Assembly (NCBI GenBank): GCA_017301995.1
Contig: JAFLEH010000015.1
Span: 90,136-154,135, forward strand
Direction: 5' to 3'
DNA length: 64,000 bases
From: Verrucomicrobiota bacterium
GTDB taxonomy: Bacteria; Verrucomicrobiota; Verrucomicrobiia; Verrucomicrobiales; Akkermansiaceae
The notes beneath the pieces were generated by a model. That model was not told the origin of the DNA. It ran no database searches and saw nothing but the letters and a program-made list of their open reading frames with translations. This document shows positions 1 through 8,861 of the stretch, piece after piece. Position 1 is the stretch's first letter, and each line of letters starts with the position of its first letter. Made by a program: the position numbers and the translations under genes.

Positions 1-69
1 CGAAACACTGAAACACCGGGCCGCAGGCAACCGAAACACCGGGAAGCGCATCGGCGAAAGGTACGACAG

Positions 70-1008
70 ATGAAAGCAATCGAAAAGCAATTGCGAATCG
101 CGGCCGTCTTCGCGACGATGAACCGCTCGGATACTGCGGCGGCTTGCGTGCGGGCGCTGGCGGCACAGACGCGGCCGCCGGAGTGGGTTGTGGTGGCGGA
201 CAATGTTTCTGACGATGACACGGTGGCTAGATTGGAAGGGTTGGAGGATTTGCCATTCCGGCTGATCGTCCACCGGATGGTTCGGAACCGGGGCAATGCG
301 GGCGGGGTGGAGGAGGCGATGGACCTGGCGTTCGGGTTGGGGGCGGATGCGGTCTGGATTCTGGATGATGATTCGTGGCCGAGGCCGGATGCTTTGGAAG
401 TATTGTCGGATGGTGTTTGGGATTCGCGGGTGGTGCGCCATTCGCTGCAAGTCGATCCGAAGACCGGGAAGTTCACCTGGCCGCTTCAGGTCGCCGATGC
501 GGACGGGGGATGGAGGTTGGCTTGGCAAATGGATGACTTGCCGGGAGGTGAGCGTCTTGTGACCCGGGGAATGTGGACCGGGGCGCTGGTGTCCAAGGAG
601 GTTAGGGATGAGGTCGGACCGGTCAACGGGGAACTGTTCATCCGCGGGGAGGATGAGGAATATCCGTGGCGGATTGAGAAGGCGGGGTTTTCGTTTGAGG
701 GATGGCAAGGAGCGGTATTGGACCATCCGGGACCCGTGGATTTGGTGAAATGGAGCATCTTCGGGAAGCATTTGTTTTTCGAGCGGGGTCTGGCGGATTG
801 GAAGCTTTACTACAAGGTGCGGAATATGGTGTGGCTCAAACGTATGCAGCATGGGGGAGTTGGGGCCGTTAAGATGGCGGCGGCCTACGCGGCGGCGGTG
901 GCGTCATTCGACGGGGTCAAGAGGTTGCCATTGGTGTGGTGTGCCGTGCGGGATGGGTGGAATGGGAGACTGGGGAAATGGCAGGGCCAGGTAGGGCCCT
1001 CTCGATGA
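70..1008 (+). CDS. Family 2 glycosyltransferase (rhamnosyl/galactofuranosyl-transferase-like)
   Basis: A 312-residue cytoplasmic GT-A glycosyltransferase that probably adds a sugar from a nucleotide donor to a growing surface polysaccharide. The N-terminus (FATMNRSD, then VVVADNVSDDDT) is the nucleotide-binding start of GT2 enzymes. The WILDDDSWPRPDAL block carries the DDD metal/donor motif, and FIRGEDEEYPWRI near residue 200 is the acceptor-side acidic cluster seen in GlfT/WbbL-like enzymes. The start is preceded by a GAAAGG-type ribosome site. It heads a polysaccharide locus with a phosphoglycosyltransferase and a GlcNAc-1-P transferase. The last codons and the stop lie inside a REP-like repeat beginning near 990, so the native C-terminus may have been replaced. 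Family confident; donor and acceptor unknown. Confidence 0.88.
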   Translation: MKAIEKQLRIAAVFATMNRSDTAAACVRALAAQTRPPEWVVVADNVSDDDTVARLEGLEDLPFRLIVHRMVRNRGNAGGVEEAMDLAFGLGADAVWILDDDSWPRPDALEVLSDGVWDSRVVRHSLQVDPKTGKFTWPLQVADADGGWRLAWQMDDLPGGERLVTRGMWTGALVSKEVRDEVGPVNGELFIRGEDEEYPWRIEKAGFSFEGWQGAVLDHPGPVDLVKWSIFGKHLFFERGLADWKLYYKVRNMVWLKRMQHGGVGAVKMAAAYAAAVASFDGVKRLPLVWCAVRDGWNGRLGKWQGQVGPSR

Positions 1009-1127
1009 GAGGGCCGGAGGATGGGGGGAGAACGGGGGAGGCGAAGGGATGGCGATGGCGGTTTGATTTCGGTTGGTTCGTTCGCTTTTTCATCCGCTCT
1101 GCGGCCTCGGCGAGGCCGCCCTGCCTT
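990..1127. repeat. REP-like palindromic doublet, copy 1
   Basis: The unit opens with GGTAGGGCCCTCTC, makes a hairpin (GGCCCTCTC-GAT-GAGAGGGCC), runs about 75 bases of G-rich then T-rich sequence, and closes with a second hairpin (GCGGCCTC-GGC-GAGGCCGC) followed by CCTGCCTT. The outer ends are roughly complementary (GGTAGGG against CCTGCCTT). It supplies the stop codon of the upstream glycosyltransferase. A near-identical copy lies 24 bases downstream. Confidence 0.85.
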
Positions 1128-1151
1128 GGGGCGGGTTCGGTCGTGGATGCG

Positions 1152-1288
1152 GGTAGGGCCCTCTCGATGAGAGGGCCGGAGGATGGGGGGGAACGGGGGA
1201 GACGAAGGGATGACGTTGGCGGTTTGATTTCGGCTGGTTCGTTCGCTTTTTCATCCGCTCGGCGGCCTCGGCGAGGCCGCCCTACCTT
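1152..1288. repeat. REP-like palindromic doublet, copy 2
   Basis: Same plan as the 990-1127 unit, differing at only a handful of positions, and ending CCCTACCTT. A shorter third hairpin follows at about 1299-1334 (AGCCG-TTT-CGGCT then CCGCCCAACCTT), again ending in the same tail. These units fill the whole 1009-1340 gap; an open frame at 936-1319 simply reads through them and is not a gene. Confidence 0.85.
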
Positions 1289-1340
1289 TTGTGTACATTC
1301 GCTCAGCCGTTTCGGCTAAACCGCCCAACCTTTTGGAAAT

Positions 1341-2774
1341 ATGGTTACCCACAGTCTAACCGATCGATTTGCCATCCGGGCCTTTCAGGTCATGGACGGA
1401 GTCGCAATCCTGTTTTCGTTTTGGGTTGCGAGCCTATTGCGGGAGCCGACGCTGGGGTTGATCAAGGTGTCGATGGCTCCGTTCGGGGTGGACGTGGTGG
1501 GCTACAATATCGAGGGATTGACCGATATTTATTGGCTGCTTTTTGTGATCGTGCCTGCGACTCCGGTGGTTTTGAGGAAGCTTGCGTTCTATGACCAGCC
1601 GATGCAGCACCGTCTCGGGCGTTCGCTGCCAAAGCTGGTGCTGGGTTTGGCGGTGGTGTTTTTCCTGGTGTTGGTGCTGGCGGTGTTGTTTCAGTTGCAA
1701 ACCTCGAGCCGCTTGGTGCTGGCGATGGGGGTGGGGCTGGCAGCGGGCCTGATTCTGGCGCGTGACATGGCGGTGGCGCATTGGTCGCGGTCGCGGGCGC
1801 GGCGCGGGTTGGGGCGGGAACCAGTGGTGCTGGCGGGCGTTCCTGAGGAAATCGAAGACTGGTGGAAGGGAATTGACGACGCGACGCGGCTATATTGGAA
1901 CGTCGTGGGAAGGTTCGATATGCGGAACGGGGATTTGGACGAGTTCAGGAGGATGCTTACCCGCGAAGGGGTGGGGCGTGTGTTGTTTGCCGTGAAGACC
2001 GCGGATTTCGGCAGGGTGTCCGAGGCGATCGAGATTTGCGAGGTGCAAGGGGTTGAAGCTTGGGTGGCGGCGAGTTTCCTAAGGACGCGGATCGCGCGGC
2101 CGACGTTTGATTTCGTGGGTGATCAGGCGATGTTCGTGCTGCGCTCGACGCCGGACCTGTCGTGGTCCTTTCTGCTCAAGGAGGTCATGGACCGGGTGGG
2201 CGCGGCGCTGCTGCTGGCCACAACATCGTGGTTGTGGGTGGTTGTATGGGTGGGGATTCGGCTGAGCAGTCCCGGACCGGTGTTTTTCCGGCAAATGCGC
2301 GCGGGACGGTATGGCCGGCCGTTCCGGATGTGGAAATTCCGGACGATGGACGTGAACGCCGAGGATCGGTTGGCCGATTTGAAGGAGCGGAAGGGAAACG
2401 AAATGACGGGACCGGCGTTCAAAATGAAGGATGATCCGCGGATTTTCCGTTTTGGCGGCTGGTTGCGGCGGTATTCGATTGATGAGTTGCCGCAGTTGGT
2501 GAATGTGTTGAGGGGCGAGATGAGCTTGGTTGGGCCACGGCCGCTGCCGCTTTATGAGGTGGAAGCGATCGAGCAATCGGCGCACCGCCGTCGGATGAGC
2601 ATGAAGCCCGGCATGACCTGCATTTGGCAGGTGTCCGGTCGCAACCGGATCGCGGATTTCGAGGACTGGGTGGAGCTGGATCTCCGCTACATCGACAACT
2701 GGTCGTTGTGGTTGGATGTGAAATTGCTGCTCCGGACGGTGCCAACCGTGTTTGGTGGCAAGGGGGCAAGGTAG
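1341..2774 (+). CDS. Polyprenyl glycosylphosphotransferase (bacterial sugar transferase)
   Basis: This 477-residue membrane enzyme should transfer a sugar-1-phosphate from a UDP-sugar to undecaprenyl phosphate, the first committed step of exopolysaccharide repeat-unit assembly. The N-terminal half has several hydrophobic segments and a degenerate Rossmann-like region, as in WcaJ/EpsE-type proteins. The C-terminal catalytic domain shows a membrane-dipping helix, FRMWKFRTMDVNAED, RRYSIDELPQLVNVL, GEMSLVGPRP and PGMTCIWQVSGR, which are hallmarks of the bacterial sugar transferase family. It lies between the GT2 gene and the GlcNAc-1-P transferase on the same strand. Proteins of this type commonly sit in exosortase-associated polysaccharide loci. 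Sugar specificity cannot be read from sequence. Confidence 0.92.
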   Translation: MVTHSLTDRFAIRAFQVMDGVAILFSFWVASLLREPTLGLIKVSMAPFGVDVVGYNIEGLTDIYWLLFVIVPATPVVLRKLAFYDQPMQHRLGRSLPKLVLGLAVVFFLVLVLAVLFQLQTSSRLVLAMGVGLAAGLILARDMAVAHWSRSRARRGLGREPVVLAGVPEEIEDWWKGIDDATRLYWNVVGRFDMRNGDLDEFRRMLTREGVGRVLFAVKTADFGRVSEAIEICEVQGVEAWVAASFLRTRIARPTFDFVGDQAMFVLRSTPDLSWSFLLKEVMDRVGAALLLATTSWLWVVVWVGIRLSSPGPVFFRQMRAGRYGRPFRMWKFRTMDVNAEDRLADLKERKGNEMTGPAFKMKDDPRIFRFGGWLRRYSIDELPQLVNVLRGEMSLVGPRPLPLYEVEAIEQSAHRRRMSMKPGMTCIWQVSGRNRIADFEDWVELDLRYIDNWSLWLDVKLLLRTVPTVFGGKGAR

Positions 2775-2872
2775 AATCCGATTCCGGTTGGTTTTCCGAA
2801 TTGGAGATTGAACCGGGGTATAATACGGCTAAAAGCGGTGCGGAAACAGTGGCGGAGGCCACGAGGTAAAGA

Positions 2873-4816
2873 ATGGAATCGTATTTTCTGATTATCGTTG
2901 TTTTGCTGGCAACATGTGTGGTGGCTGACCTAATGGTCAGGCTGATGATCCGGCTTGCGCCCGTTTTGGGGTTGATGGACTTGCCCGGGGAACGGCGGAT
3001 TCATACCAAGGCCGTGCCGAGGGTGGGGGGGGTAGCGGTGTTTCTCGCTTTGCTGGCGGGGATCGGGATGTTGTGTGGGGTGGGGTTGCTGGGGAGGTTT
3101 CCGAGTTTTCTTGCGGCGGGCGACCAGTTGTGGTGGCTGCTGGCGGGGGCATTGGTGCTGGTCGTGACGGGGGTGGTGGATGACCGGCACGATCTTTCGG
3201 CGTGGTGGAAACTGGGGGCCGAGGTGCTGGCCGCCACGCTTGTTTTTGTCAGCACGCAGCGGGATTTCGGGGGCTTCATGGGATTCCAGGTTCCGTGGTG
3301 GGTGGACTACGGGATTTTTGTGATTTGGGTGGTGGCGCTGGTGAACGCGTTCAATTTGATAGATGGAATGGATGGTCTCTGCGGAGGGCTCGGGTTCATC
3401 GCCACCGGGATTCTCGGTCTGCTGTCTTTGGTCGGTCCGTCGAAGGGGGACGCGCTGATTCTCGCCGTCATGGGGATCGCGTTGCTGGCCTTTCTCCGGT
3501 TCAATTTCCATCCCGCGAAGGTATTTCTGGGGGATGCCGGGTCGATGTTGATCGGCTATCTGATTGCGACTGCGGGGACGCTTACGGTGGGTAGGCGGGC
3601 GGTGGTTGCCGGCGTGCTACTTCCGTTGTTGGTTGCCGGGGTTCCTTTGTTTGATGTGATGCTGGCGATCTGGCGCCGGAGCGCCCGGAAGCTGGCATAC
3701 GAAGGCGAGGGGAGGGTGCCGCGGATATTCGGGGCTGACAAGGATCATTTGCATCACCGCTTGCTTTCCAAAGGATTCGGACAGAGGCAGGTGGCTCTGT
3801 TGATCTACGGGATCGCGTTGTTGCTTTCTCTGATCGCGCTTTTGCCGGTGCTGGCGGGGACGAGTTATCTGGCGTTTTCGATTCTGGGGATGATTGTAAC
3901 CGGGTTGCTTGGCTTGCGGTTCATCGCCCGGATTGAATTGGTGGAGAGTCGTGAGGGAATGCGGGCGATTCTTTTTCGGCCGATGAAAAGCGGGGTGGTG
4001 GCGATCGGGTATTTCTTTTATGATATGGCGATGCTGGTTGCCGGGGTTTGGTTTGCCATGTGGTTGGTGGGCAGAGTGGGCGCGTGGGGGCTGCCACTGC
4101 GTCTTCAGGTGGTGATGATCTCGACGTTTGTCGCGTGCGGTTTGTTGGGTTTGCGGTTTGGGGGAGCGCATTCGCGGCATTGGGCGCGGGCTGGGGTGGC
4201 GGATTTCGTAAGTTGGGCCGGGTGGCTTGGTTGCGGTCTGCTGCTGAGTTTCGGGTTTTTGTCGGTTTTCTTCCATGACATCAGCTACCGGGTCGCGCTG
4301 ACCCATCTGGTGGGCGCCGGAGTGGCGACCATCGGTTTGTTGGTGCCACGGTGCTTTGGAATCGTGCTGCGGGAGAGCGCGGTGGTGGCCGGGCACCGGC
4401 GACACCCTTCGTCGGACCGGATGACAAAGCGGACTCTCCTTTATGGGGCGGGAAATCTTGGCGAGTTGTTTGTATTCAGTCTGGGTATTCACAAGGGGGC
4501 GGATTGGGCGGAATTTTCGTTTGTCGGTTTCATTGATGACAAGAAGGAACTCAAGGGCCGGGTCATCCGGGGGTTTCCCGTGCTTGGATCGCTGGACGAG
4601 TTCAAAGAATTGGTTGTGCGGCATCGTGTGGAGGCTGTATTGGTGACGATGACCGAGCTTCCAGCCGGAGCGATGGGCCGTTTGAGTGAATTGGCCGATG
4701 CGGCGGGTGTGGAGATCTATGAATGGAAGGCCGGATTGGGAGTCATTGGCCGGGCGATGAAGTCCGGGGTGGTTGCGGTGCGGAGTGGGGGTGCCAACGG
4801 AGCGGCGGAAGATTAA
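2873..4816 (+). CDS. WecA/TagO-type GlcNAc-1-phosphate transferase fused to a Rossmann domain
   Basis: Residues about 1-345 form a polytopic MraY/WecA/TagO-type transferase. Visible motifs are the N-terminal GLMDLPGERRIHTK and PRVGGVAVF, VVDDRHDLSAWWK, NAFNLIDGMDGLCGG, FHPAKVFLGDAGSM and the DKDHLHHRL loop. The enzyme should load undecaprenyl phosphate with an N-acetylhexosamine-1-phosphate. Residues about 360-490 add further membrane segments, and residues about 515-630 (LLYGAGNLGEL, then FVGFIDDKKELKGRVIRGFPVLGS) form a nucleotide-binding fold like the N-terminal domain of CapD/FlaA1-type polysaccharide proteins. At 647 residues it is nearly twice a normal WecA. The tail lacks the catalytic dehydratase half of CapD, so it may be regulatory. 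Family assignment of the first half is firm; the role of the fusion is unknown. Confidence 0.88.
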   Translation: MESYFLIIVVLLATCVVADLMVRLMIRLAPVLGLMDLPGERRIHTKAVPRVGGVAVFLALLAGIGMLCGVGLLGRFPSFLAAGDQLWWLLAGALVLVVTGVVDDRHDLSAWWKLGAEVLAATLVFVSTQRDFGGFMGFQVPWWVDYGIFVIWVVALVNAFNLIDGMDGLCGGLGFIATGILGLLSLVGPSKGDALILAVMGIALLAFLRFNFHPAKVFLGDAGSMLIGYLIATAGTLTVGRRAVVAGVLLPLLVAGVPLFDVMLAIWRRSARKLAYEGEGRVPRIFGADKDHLHHRLLSKGFGQRQVALLIYGIALLLSLIALLPVLAGTSYLAFSILGMIVTGLLGLRFIARIELVESREGMRAILFRPMKSGVVAIGYFFYDMAMLVAGVWFAMWLVGRVGAWGLPLRLQVVMISTFVACGLLGLRFGGAHSRHWARAGVADFVSWAGWLGCGLLLSFGFLSVFFHDISYRVALTHLVGAGVATIGLLVPRCFGIVLRESAVVAGHRRHPSSDRMTKRTLLYGAGNLGELFVFSLGIHKGADWAEFSFVGFIDDKKELKGRVIRGFPVLGSLDEFKELVVRHRVEAVLVTMTELPAGAMGRLSELADAAGVEIYEWKAGLGVIGRAMKSGVVAVRSGGANGAAED

Positions 4817-4834
4817 AATGGAGGGGGATTCCCG

Positions 4835-7045
4835 ATGTCGGCAATAATCGCAGCAATCGCTTTGGTAATCGCCTTATTGTTGGCGGTGGTGTTCGGTCCT
4901 TTGTTGGAGATGTGGGCTTGGGGGCCGGCGTTGCTTGCGCTGGCGGTCGCGTGTTTGCCTGCTGTGTGGAGTCTGGTCCGCAGAGGCGGTGATGGAACAC
5001 CGGGATGGCTCGTTTGGTTAGGAATGGCGAGTGTCGGTTGGTTCGGGTGGCGGGCGTTTTCGTCACCGGTGGCGGATTACGGCATGGCGGACGTGCTGCT
5101 CATGCTGGGGGCGGTGGGTGCGTTTGTGGTGGTAAGGGCGTTGGATGGAAATCCGCGTGCCGGACGGGTGTTGGAATGGGGGCTGGCGATATTGGTGCTC
5201 GCGAGTGTGGTGCTGGTGGTGGTGCAGATGAAGTTTCCAGGGTTCCGGATTCAGTTTGGGAAGGTGGACAATCCGTTGCCGGGAGGCTTTTTCGGGAGTT
5301 ACAGCGAGGGAGCGCATTTTCTGATCGGCTGTTCGCTGGTGACCGGAGCTCTAGCGGTATTTGGCAAGGGCGGTTGGGTTGGGCGGTCGTTGTTGGGGGT
5401 GATTGCCCTCGCCGGGATGGTGGCGGTCATTCTGATGAGGTCCCGGGGTGGCATGGTGGGTGGCGCGGTCGGGCTGGCGGTCTTCATGGTGCTGGTTCTG
5501 GTGCAGGCGAAGCGCGAGAATTGCCGTTGGTTCGCGGTTGGGGTGGTTGCCATTCCTCTGATGGGTATCGTCGCGGCCGCATTTCTCTGGTGGGGCTGGG
5601 GATTTGCTCAGGAAAGCCGTTTTGGCGAGGCGGATTACGACAAACTGATGGACAATTCGGGGCGCCTGCACGTGGCGGCGGTTGCGGTATCCTGCGTGGC
5701 ACGGCATCCGTGGGTGGGAGGCGGCAGCCGCAGTTTCAGTTGGGAATGCTATCAGGAGTGGGACATCAAGGATTATGGATACTTGGGTGGAAGACCCGAT
5801 ATGGTGCATAACGAGCTGCTGGAGGCGGTAACCGGATATGGCATTGTGGGAGGATTGCTATTGGTGGCATTTTTTGGCGCTGTCGCGGTCCGGGCTCTGG
5901 TCGCGCTGCTGGTGATCGATGGACCCGAGATATTGCGGGTTGGAGGAGGATGGAGAGTCGGCGGGCTGGCGGCCGCGGCCGGCATGCTGGCGCAATCGAA
6001 TTTCTCGTTTTTGTTTCATCTGATGCCTTCCATGATGTTGTTGGGATGTTGCGTGGGGTTCGCGTGCCATCAGGGAGGAAGTGGAGGGACCGGAGGGCGT
6101 CGGATATTTGGGACGGTTGGAATGGGGTTGTTGGGCTCCCTGGTCATCGCGGCGGGACTCCCCGGTGGTGTGTTGGGGACGCGGGTATGCCGGGTGGTTT
6201 GGCCTGTGGCTTATGGCGAGATGGCGAAACGGTATGAGGAGGGCGTCGTCCGATTCCGTGCCGCCTGTGAAATATGGCCCCAATATGATTTGCATGTCTG
6301 GTTGGGCAAAACTTGCCAGTTGCTCGCGTTTGAAACCTCCGATTCCGAACGCGGACGCGATCTCATGAAGGAGGCCCGTGGGAGCTACGACAAGGCGTAT
6401 CGGGCGAATCCGTATGAGCCCGCGCCGGTATTGATCAATGCGAGTCTCAGCAGCTTGCTGGGCGACGACGAGCGGGCGGAGAGGGAGTTCGATCTGGGTA
6501 TTCGTTTGCAGGGCCGAATGGAGCATGTGTTCAATGGGTATCGTTCCGCTGCGGAGCACTTTCAACGAAAGGCGAACCGTCTCTACGAGAGCGGGGATAT
6601 CGGGGGTGCCGTGGCGAGCATGAAGTCGGCCGCTTTTGCCATCGACAAATCCGTCGAGTTGTGTATGAACTGGGGGGGTGACCGGCCACGGATTGTTTCG
6701 ATCCATGAGTCCCTCGGGGTGATGCTGGAGATGGCGGGCGATTCCAGAGACGCATACAAGGCCTACGAAAGGGCGAGCGGTGTGCCGGGCGGCTTCGCCG
6801 CCCACCTCCGGGCGAGTCGCCTGTTGTACCTGGAAGCCGACCGCTTGTGGAAGTCGCGCAAGCCCGGGGAGGCGTTGTATTTGTTCGAGCGGGCTCTGGA
6901 GCGTTTCCATCGGTCCGGCTATGTTCCGGTTCCTGGCATCAGCCCCGAGCAGCGCAAGGCCTTGCTGGCCGAGATCCAGCGGAACATCGCCACGCTCAGG
7001 GCGGGAAAGGTCGAGCCGAAGGAAATCAAGCCGTTCGCGGACTGA
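4835..7045 (+). CDS. O-antigen ligase/polymerase-like membrane protein with TPR tail
   Basis: A 736-residue protein preceded by a strong GGAGGGGG ribosome site. The first ~430 residues contain about a dozen hydrophobic segments with the large periplasmic loop typical of Wzy/WaaL proteins; the RPDMVHNELLEAVTGYG stretch near residue 320 is the conserved H-N-x-x-L/E motif of the O-antigen ligase family. From about residue 440 the protein becomes soluble and helical with TPR-like pairs (YEEGVVRFRAACEIWPQ; ARGSYDKAYRANPYEPAP). It probably polymerises or ligates the polysaccharide made by the upstream genes, with the TPR part in the periplasm. Its stop lies 3 bases from the stop of the convergent epsI-like gene. 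Confidence 0.85.
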   Translation: MSAIIAAIALVIALLLAVVFGPLLEMWAWGPALLALAVACLPAVWSLVRRGGDGTPGWLVWLGMASVGWFGWRAFSSPVADYGMADVLLMLGAVGAFVVVRALDGNPRAGRVLEWGLAILVLASVVLVVVQMKFPGFRIQFGKVDNPLPGGFFGSYSEGAHFLIGCSLVTGALAVFGKGGWVGRSLLGVIALAGMVAVILMRSRGGMVGGAVGLAVFMVLVLVQAKRENCRWFAVGVVAIPLMGIVAAAFLWWGWGFAQESRFGEADYDKLMDNSGRLHVAAVAVSCVARHPWVGGGSRSFSWECYQEWDIKDYGYLGGRPDMVHNELLEAVTGYGIVGGLLLVAFFGAVAVRALVALLVIDGPEILRVGGGWRVGGLAAAAGMLAQSNFSFLFHLMPSMMLLGCCVGFACHQGGSGGTGGRRIFGTVGMGLLGSLVIAAGLPGGVLGTRVCRVVWPVAYGEMAKRYEEGVVRFRAACEIWPQYDLHVWLGKTCQLLAFETSDSERGRDLMKEARGSYDKAYRANPYEPAPVLINASLSSLLGDDERAEREFDLGIRLQGRMEHVFNGYRSAAEHFQRKANRLYESGDIGGAVASMKSAAFAIDKSVELCMNWGGDRPRIVSIHESLGVMLEMAGDSRDAYKAYERASGVPGGFAAHLRASRLLYLEADRLWKSRKPGEALYLFERALERFHRSGYVPVPGISPEQRKALLAEIQRNIATLRAGKVEPKEIKPFAD

Positions 7046-7048
7046 CCG

Positions 7049-7774
7049 CTATTTGACCTGTTCCCAGTCGATTTGCCGTTCCGCCAGGTCGGTTAGGAAG
7101 CCGCTCAGTTTCGCGTCGGCTTCGGCTTCGGGGACCGGTTTTTCGATCCATGGGATCTTTCCGTACCACATGGACGCGGAGACGTAGGCCCAGCGCTGGT
7201 CCATGCCGCGCAGGAGCCGGTCTTTCATGTCGGCCAGGGTGCGCATGTTGTGATCGTACTCGATGCGGTCATGGCCGACGAAAAAGTAGTAGGTGACCCC
7301 GTTGAATTCTTTGTCCAGGCTGCGGTCTTCGGGGTTTGGGATTGTCTGGGTGGTTTTCAGGCGGCGGACGGAGACGGTCCTGCCGTTGGAGAGCTTTAGC
7401 GGAACGACGGTGGACGAAAGAATGGTGTGGTTTTGCGCCGGAAGGCAGCGCTCGGGGCGGTGGATCGAGGTGTTGAGATCGCTTCCGGAAAGAACGATCG
7501 AGAGGTTGATGAGGTCGGGCGTGGGACGACCGTCCTGCTGGTATTCCCCGGGGCGGGCGCAGAGGCAATCCGCTTTGGAGAAATCGGTTTCGGGCCCGAG
7601 GATGTCAATTTCCTTTTGGGATGGCTCGGTTTTCAACAGGTGCCAGTCGTTCAAGGATTCCGGCAAGGCCATCCGGATGGCGGATTGGGCGGTGCTTCCG
7701 GCTTTCGGCAGGACGAAGACCGAGCCGAGGCCGACGGCCATGATGAGCGGGAGGGCAATGTGTGGGATCTTCAT
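7049..7774 (-). CDS. epsI: Exosortase-associated EpsI family protein
   Basis: A 241-residue protein with an N-terminal signal/anchor segment (LPLIMAVGLGSVFVLP) and a periplasmic EpsI-type domain. Recognisable blocks are SLNDWHLLKTEPS, the SIHRPERCLPAQNHTI Cys-containing motif and YYFFVGHDR near the middle. EpsI partners the exosortase in exopolysaccharide loci, either as a separate protein as here or fused to it. The ATG of this gene overlaps the stop of the exosortase gene (ATGA), so translation is probably coupled. The pair converges on the polysaccharide genes rather than being co-directional with them. Confidence 0.87.
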   Translation of the reverse strand: MKIPHIALPLIMAVGLGSVFVLPKAGSTAQSAIRMALPESLNDWHLLKTEPSQKEIDILGPETDFSKADCLCARPGEYQQDGRPTPDLINLSIVLSGSDLNTSIHRPERCLPAQNHTILSSTVVPLKLSNGRTVSVRRLKTTQTIPNPEDRSLDKEFNGVTYYFFVGHDRIEYDHNMRTLADMKDRLLRGMDQRWAYVSASMWYGKIPWIEKPVPEAEADAKLSGFLTDLAERQIDWEQVK

Positions 7775-8763
7775 GACTTGGGCTGGAAAGGATTGGGATC
7801 GGCGGTGGTGACGACGGTCCGGCGGATCTGGCGGCGCTTTGCGGACTTCCAGGGAATGCCGCCTTCAAGCACGGAATGAAGGCAGAGCAGGAGGAACAGC
7901 GAGATCGGATAGAAAAGCGCCAGTCCTGACCAATCGTGCCAGGTTCCCCGGGCCCAATCCGGATTCCCGTACTGGGCGATGACGAAGATCGAGGTGAGGC
8001 GCAGGGCGTTGCCGAGGATCGCAAGGGGCACGGCTGCGAAAAACAGGATGGCTTTTTTCCACAGTGAGACCTTGGCCACATAGGCCCACGCGGCGGAGAT
8101 CATCAGGAGCGCCATCAGGGAGCGGATTCCGCTGCAACCGCCGGCGATGCTCATCGCTTTCCAATTTCCGTTCACCGGGACAATGTCGGTGCCTTTCACG
8201 ACGGTCTCCACACCGAACAGCGCTGAGCCATAGTGTGCGAGCTGGGCGGAGAGATGCTGGAGGCCGACGGTGGCTTGCTGGAAACCCGGCAGTGGAATGG
8301 ACATCCACAGGAAAAACAGCGGGAACGCGATGAGCCTTGCCGCCCGCCAACCCCACAGAAACAACGCGGCCCCCCATAGGAGAAACGGGAGCGCGCCGAT
8401 CGCAACCCGCGGCTGGAGTGTCCGATAGGCCACCACGTAGAACAGGGCGCCCAGCAGCACGACAACCAGTCCCCATGCGGAACCTTCGGTGATCGAAGCC
8501 CTGATGGCCTTGAGTTGGTAAATGATCAGCCCGGCGATGAGAAACGGGAAAATGATTCCGTGCTCGTAGTCGGTTTCCGGGTTCCAGGCGGAGTAGAGCC
8601 AACCGAATGCCGAAGCGGTCCGCCCTCCGCCATAGCGAGGCAGCCACGCGTAGAAGAAAACCAGGATGGCAACCGAGATTCCGATGGTTAGCCAGTGGCC
8701 GATCCCTGCCGATGCCTCGCATCCGGGGTGACGGCCTGAAGTTGGGATAGAAGATTTTTCCAT
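7771..8763 (-). CDS. Exosortase (PEP-CTERM sorting transpeptidase)
   Basis: A 330-residue polytopic membrane protein with about eight hydrophobic segments, matching exosortase/archaeosortase enzymes, which cleave and re-anchor PEP-CTERM proteins. The proposed catalytic residues are all present: Cys210 in IAGGCSGIRSL, Arg255 in NALRLTSI and His276 in GTWHDWSG. It is translated just before epsI with a 4-base overlap. No PEP-CTERM substrate gene is visible in this window, so its clients are elsewhere. A weak divergent promoter region shared with prs lies between 8764 and 8861. Confident on family; subclass not assigned. Confidence 0.92.
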   Translation of the reverse strand: MEKSSIPTSGRHPGCEASAGIGHWLTIGISVAILVFFYAWLPRYGGGRTASAFGWLYSAWNPETDYEHGIIFPFLIAGLIIYQLKAIRASITEGSAWGLVVVLLGALFYVVAYRTLQPRVAIGALPFLLWGAALFLWGWRAARLIAFPLFFLWMSIPLPGFQQATVGLQHLSAQLAHYGSALFGVETVVKGTDIVPVNGNWKAMSIAGGCSGIRSLMALLMISAAWAYVAKVSLWKKAILFFAAVPLAILGNALRLTSIFVIAQYGNPDWARGTWHDWSGLALFYPISLFLLLCLHSVLEGGIPWKSAKRRQIRRTVVTTADPNPFQPKS

Positions 8764-8861
8764 AGGTGCGTGGGCGGAAAACGCCCGATATTGGATTTGG
8801 CGGCGAGCAAAGTGTTGCCGATCCGGAGGAAACTGTCAACAATCCGTCCCCCGACCCCACC

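Noticed and set aside
936..1319. 127-codon plus-strand frame after the GT2 gene
   Set aside because: It lies almost wholly in the REP-like doublets and repeats itself internally.
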